Source: Riptortus pedestris (lineage: Eukaryota; Arthropoda; Insecta; Hemiptera; Alydidae). From it: a DNA stretch of 64,000 nt. Shown here one piece after another: positions 49,006-59,984 of this stretch; the first letter of the stretch is position 1, and each line of letters opens with the position of its first letter. Location: contig CM032230.1 of NCBI GenBank assembly GCA_019009955.1, forward strand, positions 31,199,501 to 31,263,500. The letters are read 5' to 3'. The notes under the pieces are model-generated. The model saw nothing but the letters and a program-made list of their open reading frames with translations. It was not told the DNA's origin and did not search any database. A program made the position numbers and the translations under genes.

Positions 49006-49218
49006 CATTATTTTAAATTATTTATTGACTTACTTTTTTGCAACTAAGGCTAATCGGGACGGGTTATCTATAAGTTACTATCATTTTCTAGCCAGGGTGG
49101 GACTAATTTAATGAATTCCACCACTAAATAAATTCCGGTTGCCCTGGCGGGAATTGAACTCGAAGTTTACCTTGTGAGATTCAACGCTTTAACTCACATG
49201 GCTAACCTGAGCCCCTTC
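49006..49218 (-). mobile_element. tRNA-derived SINE with 8-bp TSD
   Basis: The minus strand shows GGGGCTCAGGTTAGCCATGT, GAGTTCAATTCCCGCC (B-box with one change) and CCACCCTGGCTAGAAAATG. GTTAATAA flanks it at 48998-49005 and 49219-49226. It lies in the intron between the second FN3 exon and the micro-exon. Confidence 0.8.
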
Positions 49219-49295
49219 GTTAATAAAGTATGTGTTGGAAAAGGAATTTTTTTTTTTTTGGTGGGCCTTGCCATTAAAGTATGGAGATAATTCAA

Positions 49296-49298
<3 letters not shown>

Positions 49299-49340
<42 letters not shown>
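49299..49340. repeat. (TA)n microsatellite
   Basis: TA tract followed by a (TG)-rich stretch. Confidence 0.92.
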
Positions 49341-49342
<2 letters not shown>

Positions 49343-49843
49343 GTCGTGTGTGTGAGTGTTGTGTACGAGTTCGTCTGTATAAGTGGCTCATGCAGCTATC
49401 CTCAAACCTGATCCCAAAGCCACCAATGTGGTGTTCGCAAAAAGGAACAAACAAAAAAAATCTAAGCTAGACAATTTTTAACTTATAGTGAATAAACATA
49501 CTAGGGTTGTCATTAATTAAATGTGCTACAAAAAATTAACTCTAACGACTATAACATAACTCTTTTTTAAGAAATTAGTAATATTTAGTTTATTCACTAC
49601 AGAGTCCGTACACCTATCACAATGTTCAATACATGTTTCAATAAACTTGTTGATCCATTTATATATTATGGGCATATTCACTTTTACCCTAAAAAGTTAT
49701 TAAGAAAAGCCTATCATCATGTGCAGTACATTAATATTAAATAAGCGAACATGAATATAAAATACAATTTTGTCTCTATGTATTTCATAGTAATAATTTT
49801 TAATGTTTAACCTGAGGATTTATAATAAAACATTTTTTTTCAG

Positions 49844-49891
49844 ATGGAATCTCATTGGATCTTACTCCGGAACCAGCGTATCATCTCCCAG
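49844..49891 (+). CDS. 48-bp micro-exon: linker between FN3 domain and GPI tail
   Basis: A T8 tract and CAG acceptor precede it and the donor G|GTAACT follows. It enters and leaves in phase 1, encoding D-GISLDLTPEPAYHLP plus the first base of the next codon. The acidic, proline-containing linker is what is expected between the last extracellular domain and a GPI signal. Because both ends are phase 1 and the length is 16 codons, skipping it would keep the frame. It could therefore be a cassette exon that shortens the membrane-proximal stalk; no expression evidence is available here. The exon is short, so its identification rests on splice sites and phase agreement. Confidence 0.72.
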
Positions 49892-50036
49892 GTAACTTCT
49901 AAATATTATGACAGCATTTATCCAGTAGCTCTAATGGGCAAAAGGGAAGGGGGAGGTACTTCCTCAAATCAAAGATACACATTTTTAATTCCCCTGTGTT
50001 TCTTTGCCTGACAGTTTGAATTAACCTGTATTTCGC

Positions 50037-50041
50037 ACACA

Positions 50042-50130
<89 letters not shown>
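50037..50130. repeat. Compound (CA)n(TA)n microsatellite
   Basis: About 53 bp of CA followed by about 38 bp of TA, about 145 bp downstream of the micro-exon. Confidence 0.95.
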
Positions 50131-50135
<5 letters not shown>

Positions 50136-50382
50136 GCAAATACAAAATGTTTATTATATATATTATAAAATCAAACGAATAATATATTAGTTAAATGTAA
50201 TGGATTATACTATTGGCCGTCTTCAAGAAAGGCAATGAGTTCTGAGTGAATAAAACTGAAACAATATATACTAGTATCTTAATAATTGGATTTATATCTG
50301 TTTGAGGGAAATCATTGGTTGTTAAAAAATAAGTTTTTAATAAATAAATTAAATAAAAGAACTTTTCTTGACTATTTGGCGG

Positions 50383-50611
50383 CTAAAGGTCATGTGAGTT
50401 AAGGCGCTTGCCTCAATCCCATTTGCTAAACTTAAGAGCGGTTAGTTCGGTTCCCACCTGGGCAATTGGACGTTATTTAATGATAAAATCATTAAGTAAT
50501 ACAGGATCAATAAAAAACGTTTTATTCCCACCCTGGCTAGAAAAGTATGGTAACCTGTAGATAGTCCTAACCTATAAGCCATATTAGAACAAAGTGACGA
50601 TAATAAATAAC
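50383..50611 (+). mobile_element. tRNA-derived SINE
   Basis: GGTCATGTGAGTTAAGGCGC, GTTAGTTCGGTTCCCACCTG, CCCACCCTGGCTAGAAAAG and GTGACGATAATAAATAA follow the reference order. Confidence 0.8.
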
Positions 50612-51447
50612 TGGGGGTGGGTAAAGTTAAAATGATAACTCAAAACTATGAGTAGACTGTATTTGATAGGTGGGAGAACTTGTACCCTTCATGTAGCTAT
50701 GGTAAATAGGCTTATTCACAAAATTGCATAAGTTTAATTTTAAAAAATATCTTTTGATTACGGCAGGAGTCACTTGAAACAATCACTATCTGTCGTTATA
50801 AATATTATATATTTTCCACATTAGATGTTTCGTGGTATTTATCCTTCCAACTATAATATCGGCAGAAATTCACTGGTTCAGACAAATTACTGAGAAAAAT
50901 TACTTTTTTTTCATAGTATATCCAAATATTTCGAATGAATTGGTTATTCGGTTTGCCCGTGTGGTTTATTCTTATTTTGCATTTAATTATTTGTATTCAA
51001 CCCTCATATATACTTTGTATTTTGCAAATCAAATCAAGTGATGTTTTGTGTGCTCTAATTTAAAAAAACAATTATTTCTATTTGACTTAGACTTCATGCA
51101 TTAGAAAACTGAAAATATCGAAAATCTACCCTCTAAAAGATCTTTGCTGGTAAATATTCATAATTAACTTAATTAAATCATTTTGCAGAACTCCATGGAC
51201 TCTAAAAAAAATTAATCACTTATTATTTTTTATGAACAGCTAAACTTCAAAATATCCTCACTCTGAGCCGAGTGAAAATTTCCAATTGTTAACGTTTAAC
51301 AACATGATGTTAAAAACTAAGTTTTCATTCATAACTCAATTATTAAAGGTTGAAGAGCTGCAAGGCAAGAGAGCAATCTAGGCTAATCAACTTCAGAATA
51401 AATTTTGTTTGAATAACTCTCTAATGTAAGCTATTATCTTGTTACAG

Positions 51448-51551
51448 AAGTTGTTGTGAGGGACCTTGGTGTGACGGCCAAAGACTCTGCAGCTGGCTTC
51501 AACCTACACTTCTGGGGATTCATACTCATCATATTGCATGCAATCATTTAA
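51448..51551 (+). CDS. Terminal exon: GPI-anchor signal and stop
   Basis: The acceptor TTGTTACAG| is followed by a phase-1 exon encoding E-VVVRDLGVTAKDSAAGFNLHFWGFILIILHAII and a TAA stop at 51549-51551. The small residues Ser-Ala-Ala-Gly make a plausible omega-site region. They are followed by a hydrophobic tail of about 17 residues (FNLHFWGFILIILHAII) that runs to the stop with no cytoplasmic basic stop-transfer segment. This is the layout of a C-terminal GPI-attachment signal rather than a transmembrane anchor. In GPI-anchored IgSF proteins the tail is cleaved in the ER and replaced by glycolipid, leaving the protein on the outer membrane leaflet. The omega residue was not computed. Confidence 0.85.
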
Positions 51552-51641
51552 CTTCGTCTAAAACAACATCCCTGTAAATAGAATGTGTAAATATATATAT
51601 TTGATTGACATTTCTTTATGGACAAAATATGGGAAAACGTA

Positions 51642-51647
51642 AATAAA
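51642..51647 (+). promoter_or_regulatory. Proximal poly(A) signal AATAAA
   Basis: Canonical hexamer 91 bases after the stop codon. The genomic A run immediately downstream (51652-51670) would also be a site for false internal priming in cDNA data, so the end seen in libraries may be artefactual. Confidence 0.45.
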
Positions 51648-51959
51648 AATTAAAAAAAAAAAAAAAAAAAGAATATATATATAATAATGAATTTACAGAA
51701 TCAAGAGATATTTATGTGTAAAAACTCTATATTCATATATGTATATAAAATAATATATCTAATATGAGAGGAAAAGATAATATATAGTATCCTTTATATA
51801 GACATTTTGCCTGTGGTTATATAACAAGCCGTTGCCCGATATTTAAATCAATATTAATTACACAAATCTAATATAACTTAAATGGAAATTAAATAATAGT
51901 TAAGAGCAAATATTTCACCATAAACGTTAATCATTTTCGCAATTTTCTAAATACAATAA

Positions 51960-52140
51960 GTGGCATGAAACACTAAACGCCCTTTGAACACTAAAAACCA
52001 TTGCAATCAAAACTTCCGAAATCACATTACTGTTCATCTTAGTTCACCACAGAGACAATCTTCAAAGTGTTTTCGAGAATTACAGCTCCACCATCAGTGA
52101 CAATTTAAAACAAATCTCACGACCATTTCTATTACGCTCA
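51960..52140 (-). mobile_element. Penelope-like 3' relic with decayed hammerhead
   Basis: The minus strand reads CACTGATGGTGGAGCTGTAA then TTCTCGAAAACACTTTGAAG. The core CTGATGG (expected A changed to G), a GGAG/CTC helix and GAAA can be aligned with the copy at 22061-22097. It lies inside the possible long 3'UTR, antisense. Confidence 0.45.
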
Positions 52141-54847
52141 TATGTAACAACATACAAATATAAAACCAACAGTCAATACAAAAATCAAATCACTTTAAAA
52201 ATAGTTTATATATTCTAACCAAATTACCATAATCATTCCATAAAAGAAGTAACAATCTACTAAAAACCAAATGAAATATTTAAAGAATAAATGATATACA
52301 TTTAATAAACTATGAAACCCCGCACAACTGTATGTTTAAAACTGTATATGATGACAATTTTCATAACTTCACAAATAAATTTTATGTATAAGATACAGAC
52401 ATAAAGTAGATCCAATCGCTAGGGTGGAATATCCCTAAATCACTTTTATTCATTATTGATCTTTACTACTAAGTATGGACATCAAGAAACGAATAATGTT
52501 AGTAAAATGGACTAAATTGTTATCACAAGAGTTATGTGAGGCAATGTTTGTGTTACACTTAAATAGCATAAATGGAATTCACCTCTATAACCACTGGTCA
52601 GATAAATGCATTGAGACTTTATTGATTATAGGTTAGAGTTTCCAAATTTCACTTTCGTACCTTGCTCGAATCGTCCTTTAATATTAAGCTAAATCATTAT
52701 CTATAAAATCCCTAAATTCAATAGAATGAGAAATGATTGGAAAATTTAAATTTTTTAAATATTTACCAATATTTCAAATTAGTAATTCCCATCCATTTTT
52801 TCTTCCTAAAATGTTTAAAAAAAATTTAAACGTATAAATAAAATATTTTACCTCCAAACAAATGTTATTAGACAATAAAAACATTTTAAAATTAGTCTTT
52901 TGTTTTTTTCGTTTTTCTTATAACTTGTTCTTCCTTTTATTTTTTTTATCAGACATAAAACAGTTACTAATCATGTTGCACAATATAGACTTAACGGTTT
53001 CGGTTCATTCCTGATTTTTAAATGATATTCTTATTCTTCCCAGCCATCATGATTAGTTGAAACTCTTATACTGCCTCTTTGAGGAGTCTAACACTTGTTT
53101 ATATTTTAGTATATCAGTCGAAATCTGGGTTTTAACTCGGGTAATAAAGGAGTTTACCTTGAAGAGCAGAGTTCCGTAGGTACATTGTGGCATGTAAATA
53201 CTAATCGATTTAACAAGAGTATGAATGTATTTTGTGTGTATAAGAGTAAATATTATCATGTTAGGGCGATAAATAAGAAGCCGAAATCCACAGGCTTAAT
53301 CTCTGAAATCTCAACTTCCTGAAAGCATTTTTTTAAAGGCTTCTGGTTCTGAAAATGAGATTAGGTTATGTTTCTATTTTTAATTAAATGTGGTTTTGCA
53401 AAAGCGATTGGGGAAAATATATAGACGTTTAATTTAATTGAACAAAGACTTAAAATGGCCTAAGTTCAATACCTGTAAATGCTTCTGATACAAGAACCTA
53501 ATAAACTAAACATTAACATATGCATATATGTATGTGAATATAGAAATTATTATATAGGTCATGATAATTCCAATTTGTTCCCACCCAAATGAAACTGCAT
53601 CATATGATAGCTGTGGCTCAAACACTTCATACATTCCCCAGAAACATTTTTGGGAGTGGTTGCTTGAGCACAGCGTAAATAATTGCACAGATGTTTCCGT
53701 ATGTTTCAACGACCCCACATAGAGAGATTATACTCCATAAAATGTTATGTGTTTTTGTAAGTCAGGTTACGATCTTTTTTTGAAAGAAAAAAAAACTTTT
53801 TTTAATAAAATTAGATTGAAAAACAAATAAAAATAAACTTATAGTTATTGACTTTTTTACACTGTAAATAATAAATATAATTGAGCTTAATACGGAAGTA
53901 TTTTACCTTATAAGAATTGTTAGTTTAAATGTTTTCTGTACTTTCTCAAATTAATTGATGGTTAGAGGACAAAAATATTTTTTTTAAATCCTACCCTTTA
54001 AGGGTTTTTCATTTAATCCCCCCTTAAGGGTAATGTGGTGTTATGTGTTATGGATGTCTCAATAATATGTTTTAAGTAAATGTAAAAAAAAAAAAGAAAC
54101 AATAAAGGCAGTGTTTATCTTTCTTATTTATTTATTTAACCCACATCATTTCATGAATGGAACTTGAAACTTGGTTTTTCTTTCCTCTAGTATTTTATAT
54201 GTGTGTAAAAATAAATACAGAAATACCTAATTTTTTAATTCAGTAATATTATAAATTACCTGTCTTATCAACCAATGTTAATAAGAACAAGAGATTAATA
54301 TTTCTATTTGTACTATTTCAGCTGTCCGAAGAGATATTTTAATGGAGTTTACCTTCATTATTCAATTTTATTGAAATAAACTAAATGATTAATGGTTCTT
54401 TCCCCCCAAATAAAGCGCCTGCATAATTAAAGTGTCTATAAAACTGCAATACAATGAATGAGTAATCATCTGTTGTGCACGTTTTAATTATATTGTCTTT
54501 TATCATTTTAATTATGTTGTCACTCATAGAATTTTAGTCAGCTACATTGTTTATTAACGGTAAGCGCAGCGTTGGTGATATGGCAAGTAAATGTATTACT
54601 TTTCTAAAAAAATAAATAGAGTATTTATTAACGTTTTCTCAACACTTAAGTGTAAAATATTTTCAAAAGAGACTTTATTACAATTACAATAAAATAAATA
54701 CTAAAACTAGAAATAGTTAATTAATAACATTATTATGGGAATATAATGGGGTTATCTACTGATGTTCTGGCGGGAAAATCGGATTTTCTTCAGAAGTTTA
54801 CGTAAATTAGAATAAAATTAAAATTCCTCAGTCATTATGATAAAACA
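52141..54847. other. Gene 3' flank / long-UTR candidate, no further features
   Basis: Very AT-rich, with a CCTTTAAGGG/CCCTTAAGGG inverted pair near 53990-54030 and the AATAAA at 54101. No coding frame with conserved motifs. Confidence 0.4.
54101..54106 (+). promoter_or_regulatory. Possible distal poly(A) signal AATAAA
   Basis: AATAAA followed within about 10 bases by GCAGTGTTTATCTTT, a GU/U-rich downstream element. It lies 2.55 kb after the stop and is a plausible long-3'UTR end. Confidence 0.35.
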
Positions 54848-55467
54848 GGGTCAATCCATTTCAAGCCGTCCAGAAATTATTAATTTGGTTGCTTCACTAT
54901 TTTTAAAAAATGTGATTTTTTTTAAATACAATATCCTAAGATGGAAGTTGAAAATCATCATTTTAAAAATTTTAAAGCAATACTTTTTGAATGGCGGCCA
55001 TATTTGTTTGGTGAATTGCTACATCCAAGAGTTTTCGCCAACACCTGTATCTCCTAAACTATTTGTCCTATCACTGTGGGACACAAAACAAAATTATTCA
55101 GAAAATAAAGGGCTACATTTTTAAGGTCTTAGTGGTGATGTTTCTTTAGAAAGACAAGAATATACATGACAAGTTTTTTTTTTTTTTTTTTTTTTTACAA
55201 ATAGTTACGAACTATATCTATTTGTACACCAAAATTCATGGCTCTGGAATGCACCCTATTTCTTGAAAAAAAAATTCAAAAATTGTCTTTCCGACGAGGC
55301 AAAATATAAAAATCTGAAATTCAGGTGAAGGATAGTACTGCATGACAGTAACAGGTACAAAAAAGTTCATTTTTAGTTGTAACTACAAGCTGAGATATGA
55401 TGAGGTAAACGTGGTAAAAAGAAATAGTGAAGCCACCACTGCTGGATAACTTGAAATGGATTGACCC
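54848..55467. mobile_element. 620-bp TIR element (non-autonomous DNA transposon)
   Basis: GGGTCAATCCATTTCAAG at 54848-54865 is repeated inverted as CTTGAAATGGATTGACCC at 55450-55467, and GCTTCACTATTT / AAATAGTGAAGC extends the inverted arms. The 95-codon frame inside has no domain. A poly-T run lies at about 55170-55196. Target duplication was not evident, so the superfamily is unassigned. Confidence 0.75.
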
Positions 55468-55776
55468 AATAGCATCTGTATATAACAAAATAATTTGGCA
55501 TATATGCTAGACATCTGTAGAGTTTTTAAAGCCGAAATAACCCTCCGGTAGGCGCGAATATCCATTGGATTCCAGCTTTTCAAGTACTGAAAAATAATTT
55601 TTAGATCCAAATCTTAAATGAGATATATCTTGGTGAGCTTCATCGTCCAATAAAGGAAGAATCCCTGAAAAATATAACAACAACACAACCAACGCCAAAT
55701 ATGATAAAATAAACATTTATATCTTGATAATAAGTTTATATATATATATATATATCTATATATATATATATATATA

Positions 55777-56888
55777 CTAGATAACTCGGCAAACGTTGTT
55801 TTGCCTTATAAACTATTTCTAGTTTCTAGATAAATTCTAGTGTAGACAAAAAGTAACTTACTTTTATAAGTGTGTAAGTATGTGGTATAGGCATGGAGCG
55901 TTATGAACGATAAGGGAATATAAAAATAACAAACGCCAAACAATATTATTTTTAAGTTATTATAGTTTATTTCTTAAAATTACATATCACATATTAATTA
56001 CTACAGTAACACTAACAAACAACCTCAATCTTTTAATGCTATAGTGTGAACAATATTTTTTGTTAGTCCATTTTTAGCGAGCACAAACAAACTGGATGGT
56101 TTACCCTCTCGAGAGCATGCTACGTACAATGTCAATGTCTGTGTTGCTGATATTTTTAATAAATGATTGTCCGCTATTATCGGGATTTTTTCGACGATAT
56201 ATTGGATATCCGTCGGTATTTGTTATCGTATCATTAGTGAAATCTTTAGGGAAATTTTTTGTTCATTTTCCATCTGCCATGCAAGGCGATGAACGATGAA
56301 GAGTACCGCATGGACCATGTCTGCTGTAACAATATCAAACAGCACTTGGTCAGTAGACGGATCTGGAATTTCCCCAGAAATGATACTATCGATTTCTTCA
56401 GGACTATTTACTAATAATAATAATAATATTTACTATTATGCATATATCAGGATTAAAATTTAATAATAAAAATAAATGTTTATTTTCATAAAAAAATTTT
56501 TAGAGTTGCCATAAGCTAAGGGAAATTTTAATCGAAGTACAGTTAAAACCACTATAATTGATCAGTTATCGAATGGGATGATAATGATTAAATTACTAAA
56601 ATGGCTATAAAAAAAATAGGGGTTGGTGATAAAAAAAGTAAAAATTTAGGGTTGTATGTATTTTTTAATGCCACATTATAAAAAAAAATAAAACCAAAAA
56701 GTTTCGTCCAAAAATTAAAAATAAAAATTTAAGGGCTAACAAACCTTATCAATTAGGGGTATGAAAAATAGATAGTAGCCGATTCTCAGACCTACTGAAT
56801 ATGCATATACAATTTGGTAAAAATCGGTAAAGCCGTTTCGGAGGAGTACGGTAACTAACATTGTGACATGGAAATTTTATATATTAGA
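55777..56888 (-). mobile_element. Helitron with degenerate Rep/helicase remnant
   Basis: On the minus strand it begins TCTAATATATAAAATTTCC at 56888 and ends with the hairpin GGCAAAACAACGTTTGCC followed by GAGTTATCTAG at 55777. Flanks are A (55776) and T (56889), the classic A|T site, here inside a (TA)n tract. The interior encodes broken pieces of a Helitron transposase. It is an internally deleted, non-autonomous copy. Confidence 0.9.
56010..56415 (-). pseudogene. Helitron transposase fragment (Helitron-like N domain joined to helicase C-terminus)
   Basis: Minus-strand segments include PEEIDSIIS then GEIPDPSTDQVLFDIVTADM and, in a second frame, a HGPCG-type continuation with SPCMADGK-like residues and FPKDFTNDTITNTDGYPIYR. 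These follow the Helitron-like N-terminal domain pattern (EIPD, then M.HGPCG, SPCM, then FPK). After a short gap the minus strand gives TLTLYVACSREGKPSSLFVL and GLTKNIVHTIAL, the last motif of Pif1-type Helitron helicases. The Rep tyrosines and helicase Walker motifs are deleted. Several frameshifts are present. Confidence 0.75.
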
Positions 56889-56934
56889 TATATATATATA
56901 TATAAAGATATATATATATATATATATATATATA

Positions 56935-58217
56935 ACTAGAACTTTATGAATTTATATAACATCTTGAATTGTAGGTCATCTGGGCTAGCTAGAAAATATA
57001 ATTAATTAGATGCACTTTAAACTCGCCCTATATTAAAAAAAAAGAATCTTTTATAAAGTAAAGTGGATACATTTTTAACACAATTTATAGAAATATTCAC
57101 TATTTAATGCTAATATTGGGGACTCCATTTCGGAAAAAGAATAATAAATTAATTAGTAGTCATTTCTGTAAAAAAGGTTATATCGATAAGGAAGTTGATA
57201 ATGCCATCATATCAAGAAATAAAAATTGTCTTAGATAAAACTCGCTAAGCCGCATATTAAATCCCTATTTATAAATATATGTAATTTAGTAGTATGCTTG
57301 AAATTTGAGAGTCAGATTGGATGTATAGTTCCTAAAGCTGTTTTCTATTCCACTCTCGCTTTAAAGCGATTACATCGGGGAGAGTAAACTGAAAGCATTT
57401 CAAGAGCTGAAATATAAATAACCTGATATCTTGTAGCTGGATTACTCTTTATTATGTGGATTGTTACTTTTTTTGTGTGTCATCCCTTGTCATCATTTTT
57501 ACCCCTTCCCACCCTTTCAGTACTGTTAGGATTTCCAGCCAGGTGGGAAAACCATAACCCCCCCCCCAAATCGAATTGTAAGTTTAAGATAAATGTAGTT
57601 TTAGGTATAAATATTAATTATTAGGAATGAAGTGGATTAAAATATAGTTAAATTAACTATAGAAGATGGGACAGAGGGGTGAGGGGAAGGAGTGACTGGA
57701 GGACAAAGTGGGGGAGAGAACAATGCTGCTTCAAGATCGAGGACCCACTTGAACCCCGTTGTAGGAAAAGTATCGTGGAAAAAAGTCCAGTTGTGGCAAT
57801 TTGGTGAGTTCCAGCAGAACATTAACACTGTGCTATTATTCCAATTGAGCAATCTCTATGTATATAAAGTACTTATAAATTATAAACATGATAATAAAAC
57901 CAATTGATAACACTTTCCCTGTATAACAGGAACATTTAAGATTGGTTGTCCAGTATTGATAAGTTTTAGGCAGCATGGTGTAACCTACAGGACGTATTAA
58001 CTCTTCATCAACAGTCTCATCACAGTCAGACAATTCATCTAAAAATAGACCAAGGTCACTTTAAAAAAAATATTTTTAATATTAAGTAATACTACTGAGA
58101 TCTATATAAACTTATTTACTTTCGAAGAATTTAGAAAAGGGCATCTCTTGCCTACCCCACTTTGACATTAAAACAGAAATTTAATTTTGACGAGGAGGGA
58201 ATTTCAGACAATGACAA
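56935..58217. other. Intergenic stretch, unassigned
   Basis: Minus-strand frame 57637-57852 and plus-strand frame 57692-57907 overlap in a GC-richer patch near 57690-57800; no domain was recognised and only one can be real, if either. A C run lies near 57559-57568. Confidence 0.4.
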
Positions 58218-58661
58218 ACGTCCGTCACGCAGGGGCTGCGTAAACTAAGCAGATTTCCCACGTGAAGTATTTCACGAGAGCCGAACAGTTAAGAAAACGG
58301 CCGACCTAGCTCTTGGCAGGAAACGCTCATCCGTTATCTGCCCAGATTTTATAAAAATGCAAATATCTCGGTTAATATTCAAGATAAAGAATAAATGTAT
58401 ATAACAATATTTATAGTAAATTTAATTTGCAATAAGATTGTTCTATACAATGTTTCAATCCGACGGACAGTAACGGAAATATTTCGAATTTTCGAAAATC
58501 CTCCCCTCTAAACTCCCCCTCCCACTGGTCCGATTTCAGCCATTAACGAACTTGGTCTTTCTTTTTACATAAAACGACTAAATATCGAGTTTGGTAACGA
58601 TCAAACAAAAATTGCTAGAGCGGTAACAGACAAATATATAGATAGATAAACAGATAAATAA

Positions 58662-58711
<50 letters not shown>

Positions 58712-58823
58712 TTTTCAACGGACCTCATTTTCGTCATCTACTAGGTAGGATCGATGGACATTTGAGGACAAATTTCGAAAATTCCATCATGAGCTGATTT
58801 CCCTCAAGGGAAATCTGCTAAAA
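58218..58823 (+). mobile_element. HINE/DINE-1-like element, near-complete
   Basis: GTCCGTCACGCAGGGGCTGC at the left, CTAAGCAGATTTCCCACGTG subterminal, GTCCGATTTCAGCCATTAAC, (GATA)/(TA)n at 58637-58708, and the hairpin GATTTCCCTCAAGGGAAATC then TGCTAAAA. The left flank is C rather than A, the one exception to the A|...|A flank pattern. Confidence 0.85.
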
Positions 58824-59029
58824 ACGTAACCAAGCGCAAGTTAAAAAAAATAATCCGCATTATAAAAAACAAACAATATGTTGTGAACAAAGAACTGAGA
58901 TAAGAAATTTACATTGTATGTTCGCCAAATATTTAAATTAACAGCAACTAGATTAGTTGTCGATGCGGTTCATCTGGAATCGATTTTACACAACTCGAAA
59001 TTTCATCTAATTTTACACTGTACATTTTA

Positions 59030-59215
59030 ATGTGTAGATATTTTCAGCTGAGTGGTATGGTGCAACACCTTTTTTGTGAGTCTTGACGTGACCACCGAAG
59101 TGTAAGTTAATGTTTAATCATTTTATAATATTGTATTACCCCTGAAGAGGCGTCATAGAGGACGCGAAATATGTACAAGAAAATAAATCAGTGGAGCTAG
59201 TTCACATGTTTTTCA
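59030..59215 (+). mobile_element. Penelope-like element 3' end with hammerhead-like core
   Basis: CCCTGAAGAGGCGTCATAGA, GGACGCGAAATATGTACAAG and AAAATAAATCAGTGG resemble the 3' region of Penelope-like elements. No GIY-YIG or RT coding sequence remains. Confidence 0.5.
59142..59169 (+). ncRNA. Hammerhead-like core
   Basis: CTGAAGA (59142-59148), one spacer G, helix II GCGTC (59150-59154), loop ATAGAG, GACGC (59161-59165), GAAA (59166-59169). Helix II is perfect; helix I pairing is poor. Confidence 0.45.
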
Positions 59216-59473
59216 TCTATTGATGTTTAGCCATTTCTCAATCAACGTTTACAAACTTTGTAAATTTTTCAGAAAAAAAAGTGAAAGTCATTCTTCTGCA
59301 AACATGTAGGGGAGTACTTGAAGGTATATAGAGAATGCTTTTAAATGATTCAGTGATTAATAGTGCAAGTAATAAAGGGATTTATAGGAGACATGGATTT
59401 TCATTCTTCAGGAGCAATCAAGGGGAAAACATAATGTAAGCACTACTGTCACACATGTTGGAAGAAGCTGTCA

Positions 59474-59807
59474 CTAGGTGTTGAAAACCAAGTAAAAATG
59501 TATTTATTTGTAAATTATATGCATATATGTATTGTTTATGTGAGTTTAGGTTAGTATCTAGGCTCATGCTGCCACTTCTCTGAATAGAGGCAAAGGAGCC
59601 ACAGCTGCGGGTTCCCCGAGGACTTTTCGGACTTAAACTAAATCTCCAAAATATTGCACTTTTATGCTTAGCTGTGCTCGGTGGGCTAGGCTAAGTTACC
59701 TGGCCCAATTTATCTAGTCAAAATATTATATCTCTTATTAAATGGAGACCGCTGGTATGGGGAAACCCAAACAGGTACAGCGCGGGCAGAGGTGGGGAAG
59801 AAAAAAA
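59474..59807 (+). mobile_element. 5'-truncated non-LTR retrotransposon with 11-bp TSD
   Basis: Begins at the last codons of the ORF (AGGTGTTGAAAACCAAGTAA, encoding VLKTK-stop) and carries the same 3'UTR as 24535-24862, ending in an A8 tail. Flanked by AGAAGCTGTCA at 59463-59473 and 59808-59818. It is the opposite orientation of the copy at 24535-25416. Confidence 0.9.
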
Positions 59808-59984
59808 AGAAGCTGTCATTGTCGAGTATAAATGGCAAGAGCTTTCGACGGAAAGGCACCATTTATCCATACCAAGACTGCCGATAGGAAAACTAATGAT
59901 CAAGTACTTTAAGGACTGAAATGGACCTAGGAAGAGGAGGGGGGAGTAAAGAATTCATATATCGCAGTGATTGTCTGTAAGCCT

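Larger units (their letters stand above)
51552..54120 (+). other. 3' untranslated region (putative extent)
   Basis: AT-rich sequence follows the stop. Two plausible cleavage contexts exist: AATAAA at 51642-51647, which lies directly before an A tract (51652-51670), and AATAAA at 54101-54106, which is followed by a GT-rich stretch. Which is used cannot be decided from sequence. If the distal one is used, the UTR includes a Penelope-like relic near 51960-52140 and a short hairpin (CCTTTAAGGG / CCCTTAAGGG) near 53990-54030. Confidence 0.45.

Noticed and set aside
48677..49111. 144-codon plus-strand frame after the second FN3 exon
   Set aside because: It begins in the intron after a strong GTGAGT donor and runs into a SINE; no domain.
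57637..57907. Overlapping antisense frames with WNSPNCHNWTFF-like residues
   Set aside because: Both strands are open in the same GC-richer patch; no domain recognised, so neither was called.
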